64,000 nucleotides of DNA from Norana najaformis (Eukaryota > Annelida > Clitellata > Crassiclitellata > Hormogastridae), in NCBI GenBank assembly GCA_964023275.1, contig OZ029916.1, forward strand, positions 14,066,607-14,130,606. The letters run 5' to 3'. Shown here piece after piece: positions 12,855 through 24,400 of the stretch. The translations under genes and the position numbers were made by a program. A model generated the notes under the pieces. That model did no database searches. It was not told the origin of the DNA and saw only the letters and a program-made list of their open reading frames with translations. Position 1 is the first letter of the stretch. Every line of letters begins with the position of its first letter.

Positions 12855-13960
12855 GACATTATTATATCAACCTTTAAGAACACCTTAACAATACTGGAAC
12901 AAAGCTAGATCTATAAAGGTTCATCTTCTAATAAGCTGAAAATTTTTCTTGAGCCGTGCAAGGCTGAACTGTTACAAATTTCAGTGGAAGATTTCTAAAA
13001 TGGTGGTCCAATTCGCATGAGACGCATGTAAGTGGGCATACAGGCTGCAAAAGTATCAACCCTGCTCGGTTGAGAGATGTACACAGAGCTACACAGATAC
13101 CTATTCTGAGGCCACAAGAGCTATTGGTGAAACAGAAAATGAAAGACCTGCACAGAAAAAAAACTTAAATCACATAATGACTTTAAAAGTTACTGCTTCT
13201 TAATCAGTAATTGCATTAATTTAATAACACTGACACTAATCAATTAACATGAAAGGACACGATCTTGTGATTTAATTATTAATATGCAAGAAAAAACTAA
13301 ATTATATTATTAATTTAATCATATTCTGTGCATGTCCAAGGCCATATATTGGCTTTCAATTTGCCTGTTGTATTCATTTCACAAAATAACTGATCTCACC
13401 AGAAATTTGCTTGATTTTTCTTGTAAGTTTGTTCTTCTGCTATGACTGAGTCTAAATTTTTGAGATATTAATGAAGGATTTCTTATGTTTTATTGTTGGT
13501 GTTTGTCCCAAGTGACCACAGAGTGATCATTAATTGGACTCTTCCAGCTGTAAAAGAGGGACAGTTTTTTAAATATTTGTGTTTGGCAACAGTGTGCTTA
13601 GATTATACAAGTTTTCTCCACATGCATACTTTTAGCCATCGTTTGTTGAAATACTTTGGACTTAGGTGTCTTTGAAGCATAGAGTTTAAATTTATACATT
13701 TTGTAGCCAAGTGAATTTAAGGGGGTTTAAAAAAGAATGGTTGGCCAAATGTTTGGTACACAGATTTATTAGACCTTTTGCTTGTTGCTGGACAGCATGC
13801 ATTTTGGAAAAAAACTCTTAAGTATTGTGAAACTATAGGTAAGCCGATTATCTGCATAATTTGTTTGAAATCTGAATCCAGCCGGTAAATGGGTTCTTGC
13901 TAAAGACTGTTTTTCCACCATGTCAAACTAAGCCATTTTTCATTTGGACATGAACAGTTA
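12855..13960. other. Intergenic stretch, nothing recognised
   Basis: AT-rich; open frame 13493-13675 has no recognisable motif. Confidence 0.4.
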
Positions 13961-13969
13961 AAACAACTT

Positions 13970-14455
13970 TCAATCACATACCGCACTTTGTTGAATACAT
14001 CTCAAGATTCTCACAACAATGTAATGTGTAGGACATGTGAAGCCCTTATGACAATATTCCACAATGAGCTTCAAATGACCTACATATAGCTCACCCTGGC
14101 CAACTGTCTTGGGTTTCCTGTTTGAGGCTGTCACCTTGCATGACACTTTAGGGGGTACTTCAATTAATACTTTAACAACTGAAACCATAGCCTCAGCAGG
14201 TCTGCCCTTACTTAGTTTCTGGCATAATAGCCAAGCCAATTTTGTAACTTTTAATCATTTTGAAAATAACAAAAAGCATTTACCTGCATGATAACTAAAA
14301 ATGTTTTTTCTCTATCTAGGACAGGACTTGCCACAATATCCTTCTCTGTAACAATAAGTTCTCTGAAAATCACATATGAGGCAGCAGATAAACAACTTGT
14401 CAACAGAAAGATGCCCGAGACTTCACTATACACACATATCAATGTATTCAAAAAT
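13970..14455 (-). pseudogene. Coding-like remnant of unknown origin
   Basis: Two minus-strand open segments adjoin: 14451-14251 (SEVSGIFLLTSCLSAASY, FRELIVTEKDIVASPVLD) and 14239-13970 (AWLLCQKLSKGRPAEAM, GELYVGHLKLIVEYCHKGF). They are in different frames, and the gap between them is too short for an intron. Composition looks protein-like. I do not recognise a family. Confidence 0.25.
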
Positions 14456-14779
14456 GTTTCCAGTCAGTGCGGTTGAATGTTCAGTGATCTTACTGGCATA
14501 TGTACTACAAGCCAAAAGGATGCAGAAGACAAAGTAAGTAGATGTATCAATTCACAAGATGGCAAATGAGACTCAAACGGCAGCTCCTGACATGTTCACA
14601 TGGTGCAATAACCAAAGCAGCACATGACATGCTTTCACCATGTCTTCGACTCAAACTCATCATGAGAAAGACAGTGTCTGCAGCTACTGCATCTTTCATA
14701 GAATGTCAATTCTCTTTGAAAGACATTCTTCTGGCATCCTTTACTGATCATGGGTTTCCACTCATCTAAGCTGTTGTAC

Positions 14780-15650
14780 TAGTCTGAGAACACCATTCTG
14801 TAATCACACGTCCTTCATCCTCAGATCTTTCTGATAGATGACAAAGAAGCGTGCAAGAACTAAAGCAATGACTACACAGAACTTGGTGGAGTGACTTTGC
14901 AAATGGACATAATCAGTGACATAATTATTTCACTTGGACTGCTTGTAAAAATAACATTAAAAAACTTGGAGTACTGTGCAACCACTGCTCGAGCCATTTT
15001 TCTGATAAAGGAATTAATTTATATTAAAAACCACTGACACTGAAACTGACTACGCATCCTTTTCATGTCAACCAATATTTCGTGTTAAACCATTTCATGT
15101 TAAGCATTTTTCACAGTACATTTTTTCAGTACAGGCAAGTACTTTTGAGAAACTTTCAAAAGGTGTTACATAAATGTCACACTAAGTAAACGCAACAGCT
15201 GAAGTAGAAAACCAAATACCAGTACACCTAACTGGTAACAGTGAAGCAAATAAGTTATGAAACTTTAAATATAACAAATTTAACTTAATTTACCATCATC
15301 CTACCTGCATTGTATAATATGCCACTGGGGAAGAGGAGATTCACTACTGAGCAAATGCACCCTGAGGCAACACAACTCATCAACAGCTGGACATCTGACC
15401 GTGTACATATTCTGATTGCTGCCTGTGTTCAATGTGTCTCTATTTAAAGACATCTGCCTTAGACTTAGTCACATCTGCCACACCTCAAAATTACAAGAAT
15501 AAATGCCATCAAATTCAGAAAGCACATTATCTAATAAAAATAAAATAAATCTTATTACAAATTTTTTATGCTACTTAACACAAAAAAGCCAGAGGCAGAA
15601 GTGCCAATGTTTGCAAGTAGAGGCCATGCCTAGAAATTTGAACTTAGGTA
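14780..15650. other. Intergenic stretch, nothing recognised
   Basis: No gene or known repeat recognised. Confidence 0.4.
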
Positions 15651-15659
15651 TGCAGCTCA

Positions 15660-16070
15660 CAAAAGTCTAGTGGTTAGCTTGCTGGGGTCTCAACCCAAAG
15701 GTCGGAGGTTCATATCCCCGCCATGACAGAGATATTTCAAGACTAGCACGCCTAACGAACTCAGCTATACGTTTTCCACCGACTTAATCTTCCCATCAAC
15801 TGTACATGGTGTACAATGTCACCTGCGAATAAGCTGGTTCCCGCGAATGTTTTTACTGGGCGCCGTTGAAATCTTGAGTTTAAGAAAGTCGATGGGAAGA
15901 TCAGGTGGTGCGGGAAAGGGCTGGCCGCCCGCCCTCATATGCCGAAGCCAAGAAAATGAAGTAGGGCTTAGTTAAAAATTCATAACCCACTGCTGCCACC
16001 AGCAGTCCTCAGAGTTCGTTCAATGAACGGCGTTTCTTCCATTCAATCTTCTTATTCTTATATAAAACAT
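15660..16070 (+). mobile_element. tRNA-derived SINE with LINE-like internal segment
   Basis: The head has an A box (TCTAGTGGTTAGCTTGCTGG) and B box (GGAGGTTCATATCCCC) spaced as in a tRNA. Positions 15822-15890 resemble the LINE 3' segment seen at 18990-19068 (GAATAAGCTGGTTCCCGCG, GGGCGCCGTTGAAATCTTG). Boundaries are approximate. Confidence 0.6.
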
Positions 16071-16084
16071 GGTTCTTATTTTCA

Positions 16085-16155
16085 TAATCATAATCTCGAG
16101 ATTTTTACAGCGCCCAACAAAGCCAAGTTGCGGGAACCAGCTTATTCACATGTAC
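16085..16155 (-). mobile_element. LINE 3' end remnant
   Basis: ATAATCTCGAGATTTTTACAG followed by GCCAAGTTGCGGGAACCAGC is the same 3' end as at 3.02, 17.58 and 19.0 kb (inverse orientation there). Confidence 0.65.
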
Positions 16156-16585
16156 GTGAACATACTGTATCTGACATCTATGGTTTGCACCATTAAAGAC
16201 ATGAAATGGACTCTTGGAACTTCTATAACGCACTAGGCATCAATCGATAACACTCCAAAACTTATTCGTAATCCAGTCAATTTTACGTATCAGCTGTAAA
16301 GGCAAAATAAGGTAAAAATAAAATAAATTACTTAATTTGTCCACTCCGCACGGCAATCGTCGATTTTGGCAGACGACAGTTATACCTATTAATTAAGCTG
16401 CCGCCGTCAAGTATTTTCGAATCGAATATCCTGGCGATTATTTTGTCGAGTACTCGAGTACTTGCGAGTTTGATGAGTATAATATAAAATGTCTAATATA
16501 AATGTCTAATATAATATAAATGCCTTTAATAAATATATATATAAGGCCTTAGTTTATTATTATATATTGTAATTACTGTAATTTA

Positions 16586-16762
16586 GGGGAACGGTATCAT
16601 ATTGGGTTGAGCGCTCGCCTTGTAAAGCGGAGAGTACCGATTCGAGCCTCCTTCAAGACGATAGCTGCGTAGTGACCTTGAGCAAGTCCTTCACACACAA
16701 TTGCTCGGCACCATCGATTGATGCTGCTAAGTCATTAGATAATGGCGCCTAATAAATGCAGA

Positions 16763-16797
<35 letters not shown>
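16586..16797 (+). mobile_element. tRNA-derived SINE, (AAT)n tail
   Basis: A-box-like ATATTGGGTTGAGCGCTCGC and B-box-like CCGATTCGAGCCTCC, then a body ending GCGCCTAATAAATGCAG and an (AAT)n tail at 16762-16796. A second copy of the family is at 29866-30050. Confidence 0.75.
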
Positions 16798-16798
<1 letters not shown>

Positions 16799-16799
16799 G

Positions 16800-17570
16800 T
16801 AATATACTGGGTTCTTAATGGCCTCTTTAGCCATGACTTCTCATTAGCGATTCTTTAACTTTATTAAAGCCAAAACGAATGAAAAGCTCAGCAGCGACCT
16901 ACTCATCTCTTCTTCCAAAACATAACTCTTAACTAAATTTCTTACTTAACAAATTGCGGCTTGCCCACATTCAAACTGATCCTCCTAGGCCTATCCCTCT
17001 AGCTCGAACCAATGCCGGCATGTTAAATTGCTACTGCTAGTTCAACTACCATATGCATTATTTTAATTCTCCTTCATAACTTTTTATTATGCACCAACCA
17101 TCTACCGTTTAAACCAACGTTTCGCAGTTAATTTAAACCACTCAGAGTAAGTTCTTTCCTGGTCCACAAAGAGCGGACGTAGATCTCACGGTTCTCACCA
17201 CGGCAGTACTTGAAGTTCGATAGCTTGATATGACCTTATAACCATTTATAGAGCTGTCAAAAGCAGCTGACCGGGAAGGAAAATAACAGTATCAGAAACT
17301 TTAGATGGGTAGGTGGTATCATGAGTGTCTACCACATAGGCCAAATAGGGACGCTGAAAGTAGGGTTGGACATATAAGCCACGCCTGTAGGTCTACATGT
17401 GTGCAGCAACGCGCATTGGTGCAAGGCCAAAGACGGATAATACACATGTAGCTGAACACACACGTGTTAATGTATCTATGCGTATAGGCCTACCTGATAC
17501 AAAAGGAGGAAACGAGAGCGAGGCATGCTTATAAAGCTTTACGACGTGGCAGAGTTGGCATGGTAGCGCT
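16800..17570. other. Intergenic stretch, nothing recognised
   Basis: Somewhat richer in CpG than its surroundings but with no exon or promoter motif I can support. Confidence 0.4.
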
Positions 17571-17573
17571 ATC

Positions 17574-18316
17574 GTAATCGTAATCTCGAGATCTCTACAG
17601 CACCCAACGAAAGCCAAGTCGCGGGAACCAGCTTATTCACAGGCGCTCAGTCAAGACAAAATCGATGAGTTGGACGCTTAACAGTCATTGATCCGAGTGA
17701 GAACAATACGTTCAGTTCATTTGGAGATGAAAGTCAGATTAAAAACAGGCCGGTAGTTCGAAAGGATTTCTTTGTCAAGTGATGATTTCTTGAGAAGAGG
17801 GGTAACAACAGAGCATTTGAAAAGGAGTGGGAAATTACCTGTAGATAAGCAACATCAACCAACTCCACCAGTGAATCACCCAGATTTAAAGATTTAAGCA
17901 ATTCAAACTTCTTAAGCTGCCGTGGAGTGCCCAATTCAGTTTTTGATGAGTTAAGGAGTTCATTAGCCATCACCCAAGACTGCACCACTTCAGAGGCAGT
18001 GGATAACGGCTGCACAGATGAATGACAAGACTAACTCAAAAGAAATGTACATTTGAGTATCATCAACTTAGAAGTGATATCCTAGGGAATGGTTGTCTAG
18101 TAGTGTACCTAATGGTGTAGTGTATAGTGAAAACAATAGAGGACCAAGCACAGAACCCTGTGGAACATGACATGTCAAAAAGCACAAGATGAATAAATAG
18201 CATATATAATTTTGTGGTAACTGTGTTAACCACCAGTATGTATAGACATACTTTGTGTAAAACAATTCCCTGAAACGATGTGAGTAGCTATTGGAATATT
18301 TGGCTGGGAGAGGCAC
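17574..18316 (-). mobile_element. Two CR1/L2-like LINE pieces in scrambled order
   Basis: On the minus strand, 18200-17850 gives [19 protein letters not shown], a VDDTQMYIS block, MANELLNSSKTELGTP and [11 protein letters not shown], i.e. the middle and end of RT. It is followed at 17840-17720 by an earlier RT block ([18 protein letters not shown]) and then directly by a 3' end (17574-17660, CTCGAGATT type). So one truncated copy lies next to a second, internally deleted copy in the same orientation. Confidence 0.7.
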
Positions 18317-18799
18317 TGGAGTCTGGATTTACTTAGTCTGAGACCATCGCCCTTTGTATTTGTTTAAATCCGATTGGATACTTTAGCATACTGTACCCCT
18401 TGTGGTTGGTAACTCTAAACTTTGCTTTGTCAAAGGATAACGAGCAGGGCCTACATCTTACAGATATTCTCTGACTTTATGACTCAGTGCTACTGCCTAT
18501 GCTGTCACCTCACTGAACTTCCCCTCATGCCAGCCCTGGCCTTAGGGAAAGGTTTGCCTAGGGCCTCATGCCTTATAAAACCCACTAGAACCACAGCTTT
18601 GGGCCTAAAAACTATAACAGGTGGAAGATCATTTCACGGGTGTGGTACAGCATATATAACCCTCAGGTAACCAGATGAGCACCGAGACCACTCTGAGGCG
18701 CTTAAAGTCTAGCACCAGTGATAGAGAACAGTTTTGAAGTGTAGATGTAAGGTTTTCTGACAAATCATACAAACTCACCGATGCTCCACCGCTTGCAAT

Positions 18800-19068
18800 T
18801 TCTGCTTCGAAAAACTTCTGCACTCAAAACATTCCTCTTCCACAGATCCTATCCTGACACCCCTTCTTCCTCTTTCCTGTCTGTCCTCTCCAACCCCAAA
18901 CATCACCCACCATAGCTGCCATGCTGTCTCTCTGCCTGACTCTTGGATCTTGACCTGTAACCGAACCCTTTTGCCTGTCGATTTTGTTTTGACTGAGCGC
19001 CTGTGAATACGCTGGTCCCTGCGGCGCGGCTTTCATTGGGCGCTGTAGAAATCTTGGAATTACAATTA
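18800..19068 (+). mobile_element. LINE 3' end, plus strand
   Basis: Contains ACATTCCTCTTCCACAGATC, GCCTGTGAATACGCTGGTCC and ends GGGCGCTGTAGAAATCTTGG with an AATTACAATTACGA tail. It matches the inverse copies at 0.96-1.1, 3.02 and 17.58 kb. Confidence 0.8.
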
Positions 19069-19336
19069 CGATACATATACTGTTCCTGGCAAGAAAGACA
19101 CAAAGATCATAAGGAAGGCTGTTCCAGGTACATGGTCCAACCACTGAAAAGGCATGACATTGCATTGCCAAAGGATGTGTAAAAGGAAAGAGTTCACCTG
19201 GGGTCATGGAGCAAAGATTTCTGTGGCCACCCAAAGTGGAAAACATAAAATATGGCAACAGAGCTCTAGCAAGTAGACTGTTGAATTTCCCAACTGGCTT
19301 TCCAGACCACATCCAAATCTTATTTGATTTTAACAT
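19069..19336 (-). mobile_element. LINE C-terminal coding fragment
   Basis: The minus-strand frame reads NSLLARALLPYFMFSTLGG and HAFSVVGPCTWNSLPYDL, the FSxxGPxxWNSLP block that ends CR1/L2 ORF2. It abuts the plus-strand LINE end to its left, tail against tail. Confidence 0.7.
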
Positions 19337-19339
19337 TGC

Positions 19340-20895
19340 TTGATGTAAACAAAGTCATCATTAAATAGTCACATGGCATATACAGTACAACTATTTTTGT
19401 AATCCTGACTGTGTTACTTGTTACTGATTCTTTCTCCTCAGCAATTTCCTTGTTCCTGGGCAATTTCCTTGTTGACAGATGTGACTCTGTTCTGTTGAGA
19501 TGAATTCAGTGTTATTATCTAGTGCTGATTTCCGCAGCTTTGAAATTTGTCAGAAAATGCTTATCAACATACCCAGTAACGTTGCTCTCAATTAAATTTT
19601 TCTTGAGTAAAACTGATTCTGAACCACTGGAATCCCCCACTTAACAGCTGTTTGGTTACTCTGAAAATGATTTTGATAACTTTTCTGTGAGTACATACAC
19701 GTGATGGGCATAGCTGGTTTTAGGCCAGGAAACTTCTGTACATGGAATGGTGTAGCTGCTGTTCTTTGGGTTTGGAGCCACTACCATTGGCCTACTTAGA
19801 GTAAGTCAGGGGTAGTGGCTGTTACTAGGGCATGGTAAATTAATTCATTTCATAAGGAAAGCTGCTTAAAAAGTCATCACCTGCTAAAAGAAATCAATTT
19901 TGTATGTAAACTTTTAGAAGGGTGAGTTAAAAGTTTTATTAGAATTCGGTCCAGCTATCAATTGAAAAGGCAAAAATAAATGTACTGTTGCAAAATTACA
20001 CTCCTGCAGGTCTTCAGTGAATCATGGGTTGAGATAATTGTCCTGCACCCAAACTTGGTGCCAAACTCCTATCCTTCCTTGCTCCATGCAACACTGGTCT
20101 CAAAGGCTAACACCACAAAGTTGAGGGAGTGAGTGATGGTGGCATTTTTACATATTTCACCAATCAAACTGATAACACCTATTAGATTACCTAATGAATT
20201 AATTGACTCGATAGCACGTCATATGCCCACCTCTATCATTAATTCTAATGCATACAAGTTCCTAGACTGGTGAACAGTGTGTTAATGCCATTACATTTTT
20301 AGTTCAGATGAACTCTGAAAGGGGGCAGTGTGTCACAAAATGGTTATTAAATTGACTACAGCTTAGACTTTGAAGAAATATCAGCAGACTGATTGATATC
20401 TGGTTCTTACTTCAAACTGTATCTATTTAGACAATAATATGTGGTAATAGCTTGAAAGTATCATTAAAGTTATTGCAGTTTTAACTAAACTGACTTTCTG
20501 GCATGCAAGAAATAGGCCTAAATGAAAACCAATCTGGAGTGGGTGACACAATGAGCAAATAAATGATCACCGAGCAAGCCTGCTTTATTTAGAAGATGCC
20601 AGTAAAGAGCTGGTCTGGGGATGAAGTAAGACAAGGGTATAATGAGGTAAGTTTATGCCAACTCAACAGTAGTATAGTGAACAACAGTTAATCTGGTAAC
20701 AGTTTTTTACCTTTTGCTGTGGGCCAAATTGCAGATTCTACAATACAGTTCTGTCTGATTTAAAAATACACTCAGTTTAATGTTCAGTTCACTCTCTCCA
20801 TGTGTACTCAACATGCAATGTATTGGCAGATAAAAACATGCATGTAGTTAGTGGTAACTAAGGCTTAGATATTAAGCTATATTAATAACATAAAA
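19340..20895. other. Region 3' of the receptor gene, nothing recognised
   Basis: May contain receptor 3' UTR if the proximal poly(A) signal is not used. No coding features. Confidence 0.4.
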
Positions 20896-20898
20896 AAT

Positions 20899-20904
20899 TT
20901 TATT
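20899..20904 (-). promoter_or_regulatory. Candidate polyadenylation signal AATAAA
   Basis: AATAAA begins five bases after the stop codon of the receptor. If used, the 3' UTR would be only about 20-30 nt, so another site further left may serve instead. Confidence 0.35.
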
Positions 20905-20909
20905 ATGAG

Positions 20910-21422
20910 TTAGTGGAACACATTTGGAATATGTAGTTTTTTTGGGTGCTGAATTTCTGCTGCAGGTCGCATGAAGGTTGGAAAAGTCTGCTTTTCTTCA
21001 CCACAATTCAGCAGTGAATCTGTTACATTTGTAGGATTACCGGTATTGGCAGCAGATCTTTCCAGTAGATGGTTACCATCACATGGAACTGTCACTTGAA
21101 GGATGCCTTGTTTTCCATCAACAAGCATCTTCTCTTTCTTTTCAGCATGAATATGATGTCCTTCCTCGTGCTGCATGCAGCTGGCAGTTTCTTTGCCGAT
21201 TTCATTCTGTGATTTATTGTTTTCAGTTTGCTTCGGTGCCTCAGTCTGGGAGTGGATGCCATTTTTCTGCATGTCACAGCAAATGCTGGGAGAGTTGTCT
21301 GGCTTAGTTTCTTCTGTACTTGGTACATTTAATTCCATGTCACGATTTTCAATAGACAGGCTATGTTGAAAAGTATAGGTATCAGGCATGACTGATAGAC
21401 TGTCAGATTTCTCTCTGTCGGA
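20910..21422 (-). CDS. Receptor exon 21: C-terminal tail and stop
   Basis: 513 nt, entered in phase 0 after acceptor TTTAAGCAG, ending at the TAA at 20912-20910. It encodes about 170 hydrophilic residues ([14 protein letters not shown] to PNVFH) with no domain I recognise. The reading frame is open throughout and continues that of exon 20. Confidence 0.8.
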   Translation of the reverse strand, partial: SDREKSDSLSVMPDTYTFQHSLSIENRDMELNVPSTEETKPDNSPSICCDMQKNGIHSQTEAPKQTENNKSQNEIGKETASCMQHEEGHHIHAEKKEKMLVDGKQGILQVTVPCDGNHLLERSAANTGNPTNVTDSLLNCGEEKQTFPTFMRPAAEIQHPKKLHIPNVFH

Positions 21423-24400
21423 CTGCTTAAACATTAAAATCATGAGATTTAATTAAAATCTATGAAGTGACTGTCATATAGTCCACAAGTCAATGGCCTT
21501 ATTTAGGCCAAAAGGTTAAAGGTATCTACCCATGCATAAATTGAGGTTTCAAAGTTGATGAAAGCATGATAGAATATATCTTTGTATGTATGTACATGTA
21601 TGTATGTATGTATGTATGTATGTATGTATGTATGTATGTATGTATGTATGTATGTATGTTATTAAAGCATTCAATACAGCACCTTTATATACCTCTCGAA
21701 AGCACTGCACATGACTATCTAACTTATCTAAACAAAAGCACTTTAAGTTAGTAATCCAACTATGGCCACAAAGTATGCAAGTAGAGGAAATGACTGGCAT
21801 CGTAGAATGACTGCAGTTTATGTTGGCACCTTCTTTTTGTTCTCTGTTTTCTTACCAGAGCTCTTTTATTTATGCCTATTTCTAACAAATTAAAATGCGT
21901 AATTGTGAGGGCATTATATTTTATCCAAAGTTATTTTACCAGGATTTTGCACCAAATACAAACTGACATTCCAGTTTGGTACTGGATATATCCCAAATGA
22001 CTGAGAAGGGTGATTTTGAGTAATCAACCTTCTCGATCATTCAGTTTATATCCAAGTTCAGTGAAAGAAATTGTAAACATTTCCAATTCTTTAAGAATTA
22101 TGCATAGTGCTGGCATAGATTCATTGCTGGCCTATCACTGCCTAACTGTTAAATGAAATAATTAATTGTTCATTTATTATAGGAGTTGTTCATAATGGAA
22201 TAACAATCAGGAAGTAAAGAAATTACAGGCTAACTTATATACTAATTTTTTCTCAAAATATTTTGAACAAGGATGAATGAATGCTTACATACAGTATTTT
22301 CCGGACAATTAGTAATGGTTTCTTACATGAACTTCTAGGGGTGCATCTTATTGAAAGGGGCGACATGTGCAGAAATTTCATACTTTTTTAATCAGATATA
22401 TTTAGCACAGATCAATAAAAAATGAAATAAATCACATTTATTAGAAGCAAAATCTGCACAGCAAATGCAATATTAGGCTTACTACAGCACCATGTGGGTC
22501 AGATAAAAAAGTATGGTACTATTTTGTTAGATTAGATCAAACTTACTACAAATACTGATCATGTAGATCTACAGTAGGTTTAGTTAGTAATGCCTTTGAT
22601 AACTATTAAAGATAGACAGAGTACTGCTGATCTAACAGGGAATGATTGCTGCTTCACTTTGACTTCTCTGATGCTGCCTTTTTAAACATTCCATCTGTCA
22701 CGTACTTTGAAGTCTTGTCACTCCTTAATCACGCTGTCCCTAAATCCTCTCCAATGGACTTGTTTTCTACCATCTGATCGCACACTTGGCCAACTTGTCT
22801 TTTGCTGAAGGCTGTTTTCCATCATGGTTCAAATCTGCATTAGTTATGCCTTTACTTGAAAAACTTGACCTGGACACCAACAACCTCTCAAATTTTAGAC
22901 CCATCTCCAATCTCAATAAAATTTCTAGGATTCTTGAACAACTCTTCCTTACATGGATTAAGCTATACGTTACTTTATCTCCTAACTTCATTGCTTACCA
23001 GCCAGCTTACTGTGAAGGCTACTCCACTGAAACTGCTCTTGTCCTTCTTTGGACAACATCTTAATATGTGACATGAAAATAATTTTTAAGCCAGTGTATT
23101 TATTGAATGCTAATTTAATTTAACCGCTTTTTTCATTGAAAGGACTTGTATGTAGTTTATTTACTTACTTTCCTTTCACGTATGATTGTACATAGCTTAT
23201 TTAGATTATGTTCTTATTGTGTATAGAATAGTGTTATATTTATAGTTCTTGTGAATTAGACTTGTTTATAGTTTATTTCTAGTTTCCTTTCATGTGTGGT
23301 TTATACACAAGCTTATTTCAGTTTGACTGTGTCCTCACTTTGTGTAGGTAATGTTACATTTTATACTTTAATTGTCATCTAACTTTAATCTGTGTTAATA
23401 TTCGAACATTAAGTGAAAATTCAGCCTTTCTGGGTCTACCTTTTGAATTAATTAAGTAATTGTACACTTTCTGTAAAATGTGACATGTTGCATCTGGTAT
23501 TAAAAAAGGAGTTGATGATTTTGATGCTCATGAAATGTGTTAGTGGTCCAATTGGTAAAGCAATTCTGTGGTCCATACATTCCATCTTTGGCTTGATATT
23601 TCCTATCAACCCTGCATAAGTTGAATTCGTTTTTCAGAACCAATTTTGGAATAAATTTTATAACTTATATTATGGTCATACACAGTGATCACCATCAGCA
23701 TCCCAGCAACTTCTGCCATAGATGTCATAAACCAAGTAACAAGGTTTAGCAAAAAAGCAAGCACAAATACATTCCTACAGTCTCAGAATATATCAACATG
23801 ATCACCTGTCCACTTTAGAGCAGGCCATTTTCAATATTTGCAAGTCTGCATAATTATGGTCCTAGTAGAGCAAGTATTATTGTTATTTAGTACCCTGCAA
23901 AAACACTTACTTTATAGAATTTAATCAAAAGAACATAAACAGGAATTTAACAATGATCATACCTCTGAGTGACTGTTTTTCTCCTCGATGCTGACAATGT
24001 CTAGAAGACTGAGGTATATGTTATCAGCTTCATCACTGCCATAAAGTAACTGTGCTGTTTCCACATGATAAGAAGGAGCTTCTTTAATTACGGAAACATA
24101 TTCATAACCAAGTTTCTCTTTAGTGACAATGCCTGGATCGTTTTGTTCCGACAAAATGCACTGAACTTGATCATTGTCTGTTTCAGATTGATGTTCTAAT
24201 GCATTGGTACTATGCTTAGGCTTTTCTTCCACTGGTGAAGTCAGTAACAGCAAAGATGGTTCTCCTTGAACTCTGTCTGCTTTCAGCCTGTCAATATCTT
24301 CTATGGAAAAGGTTGCTTCTCCAGTTACCAAAGTAAAAGGATCCAAGCTATTGCTTTTATCTTTAAAAGAATGGTTTCTGATGAGGACAGTCTTTGTTGC

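Noticed and set aside
22298-22370. pogo-type terminal repeat (CAGTATTTTCCGGAC...)
   Set aside because: One end resembles known DNA-transposon ends, but no matching inverted end or target duplication was found nearby.
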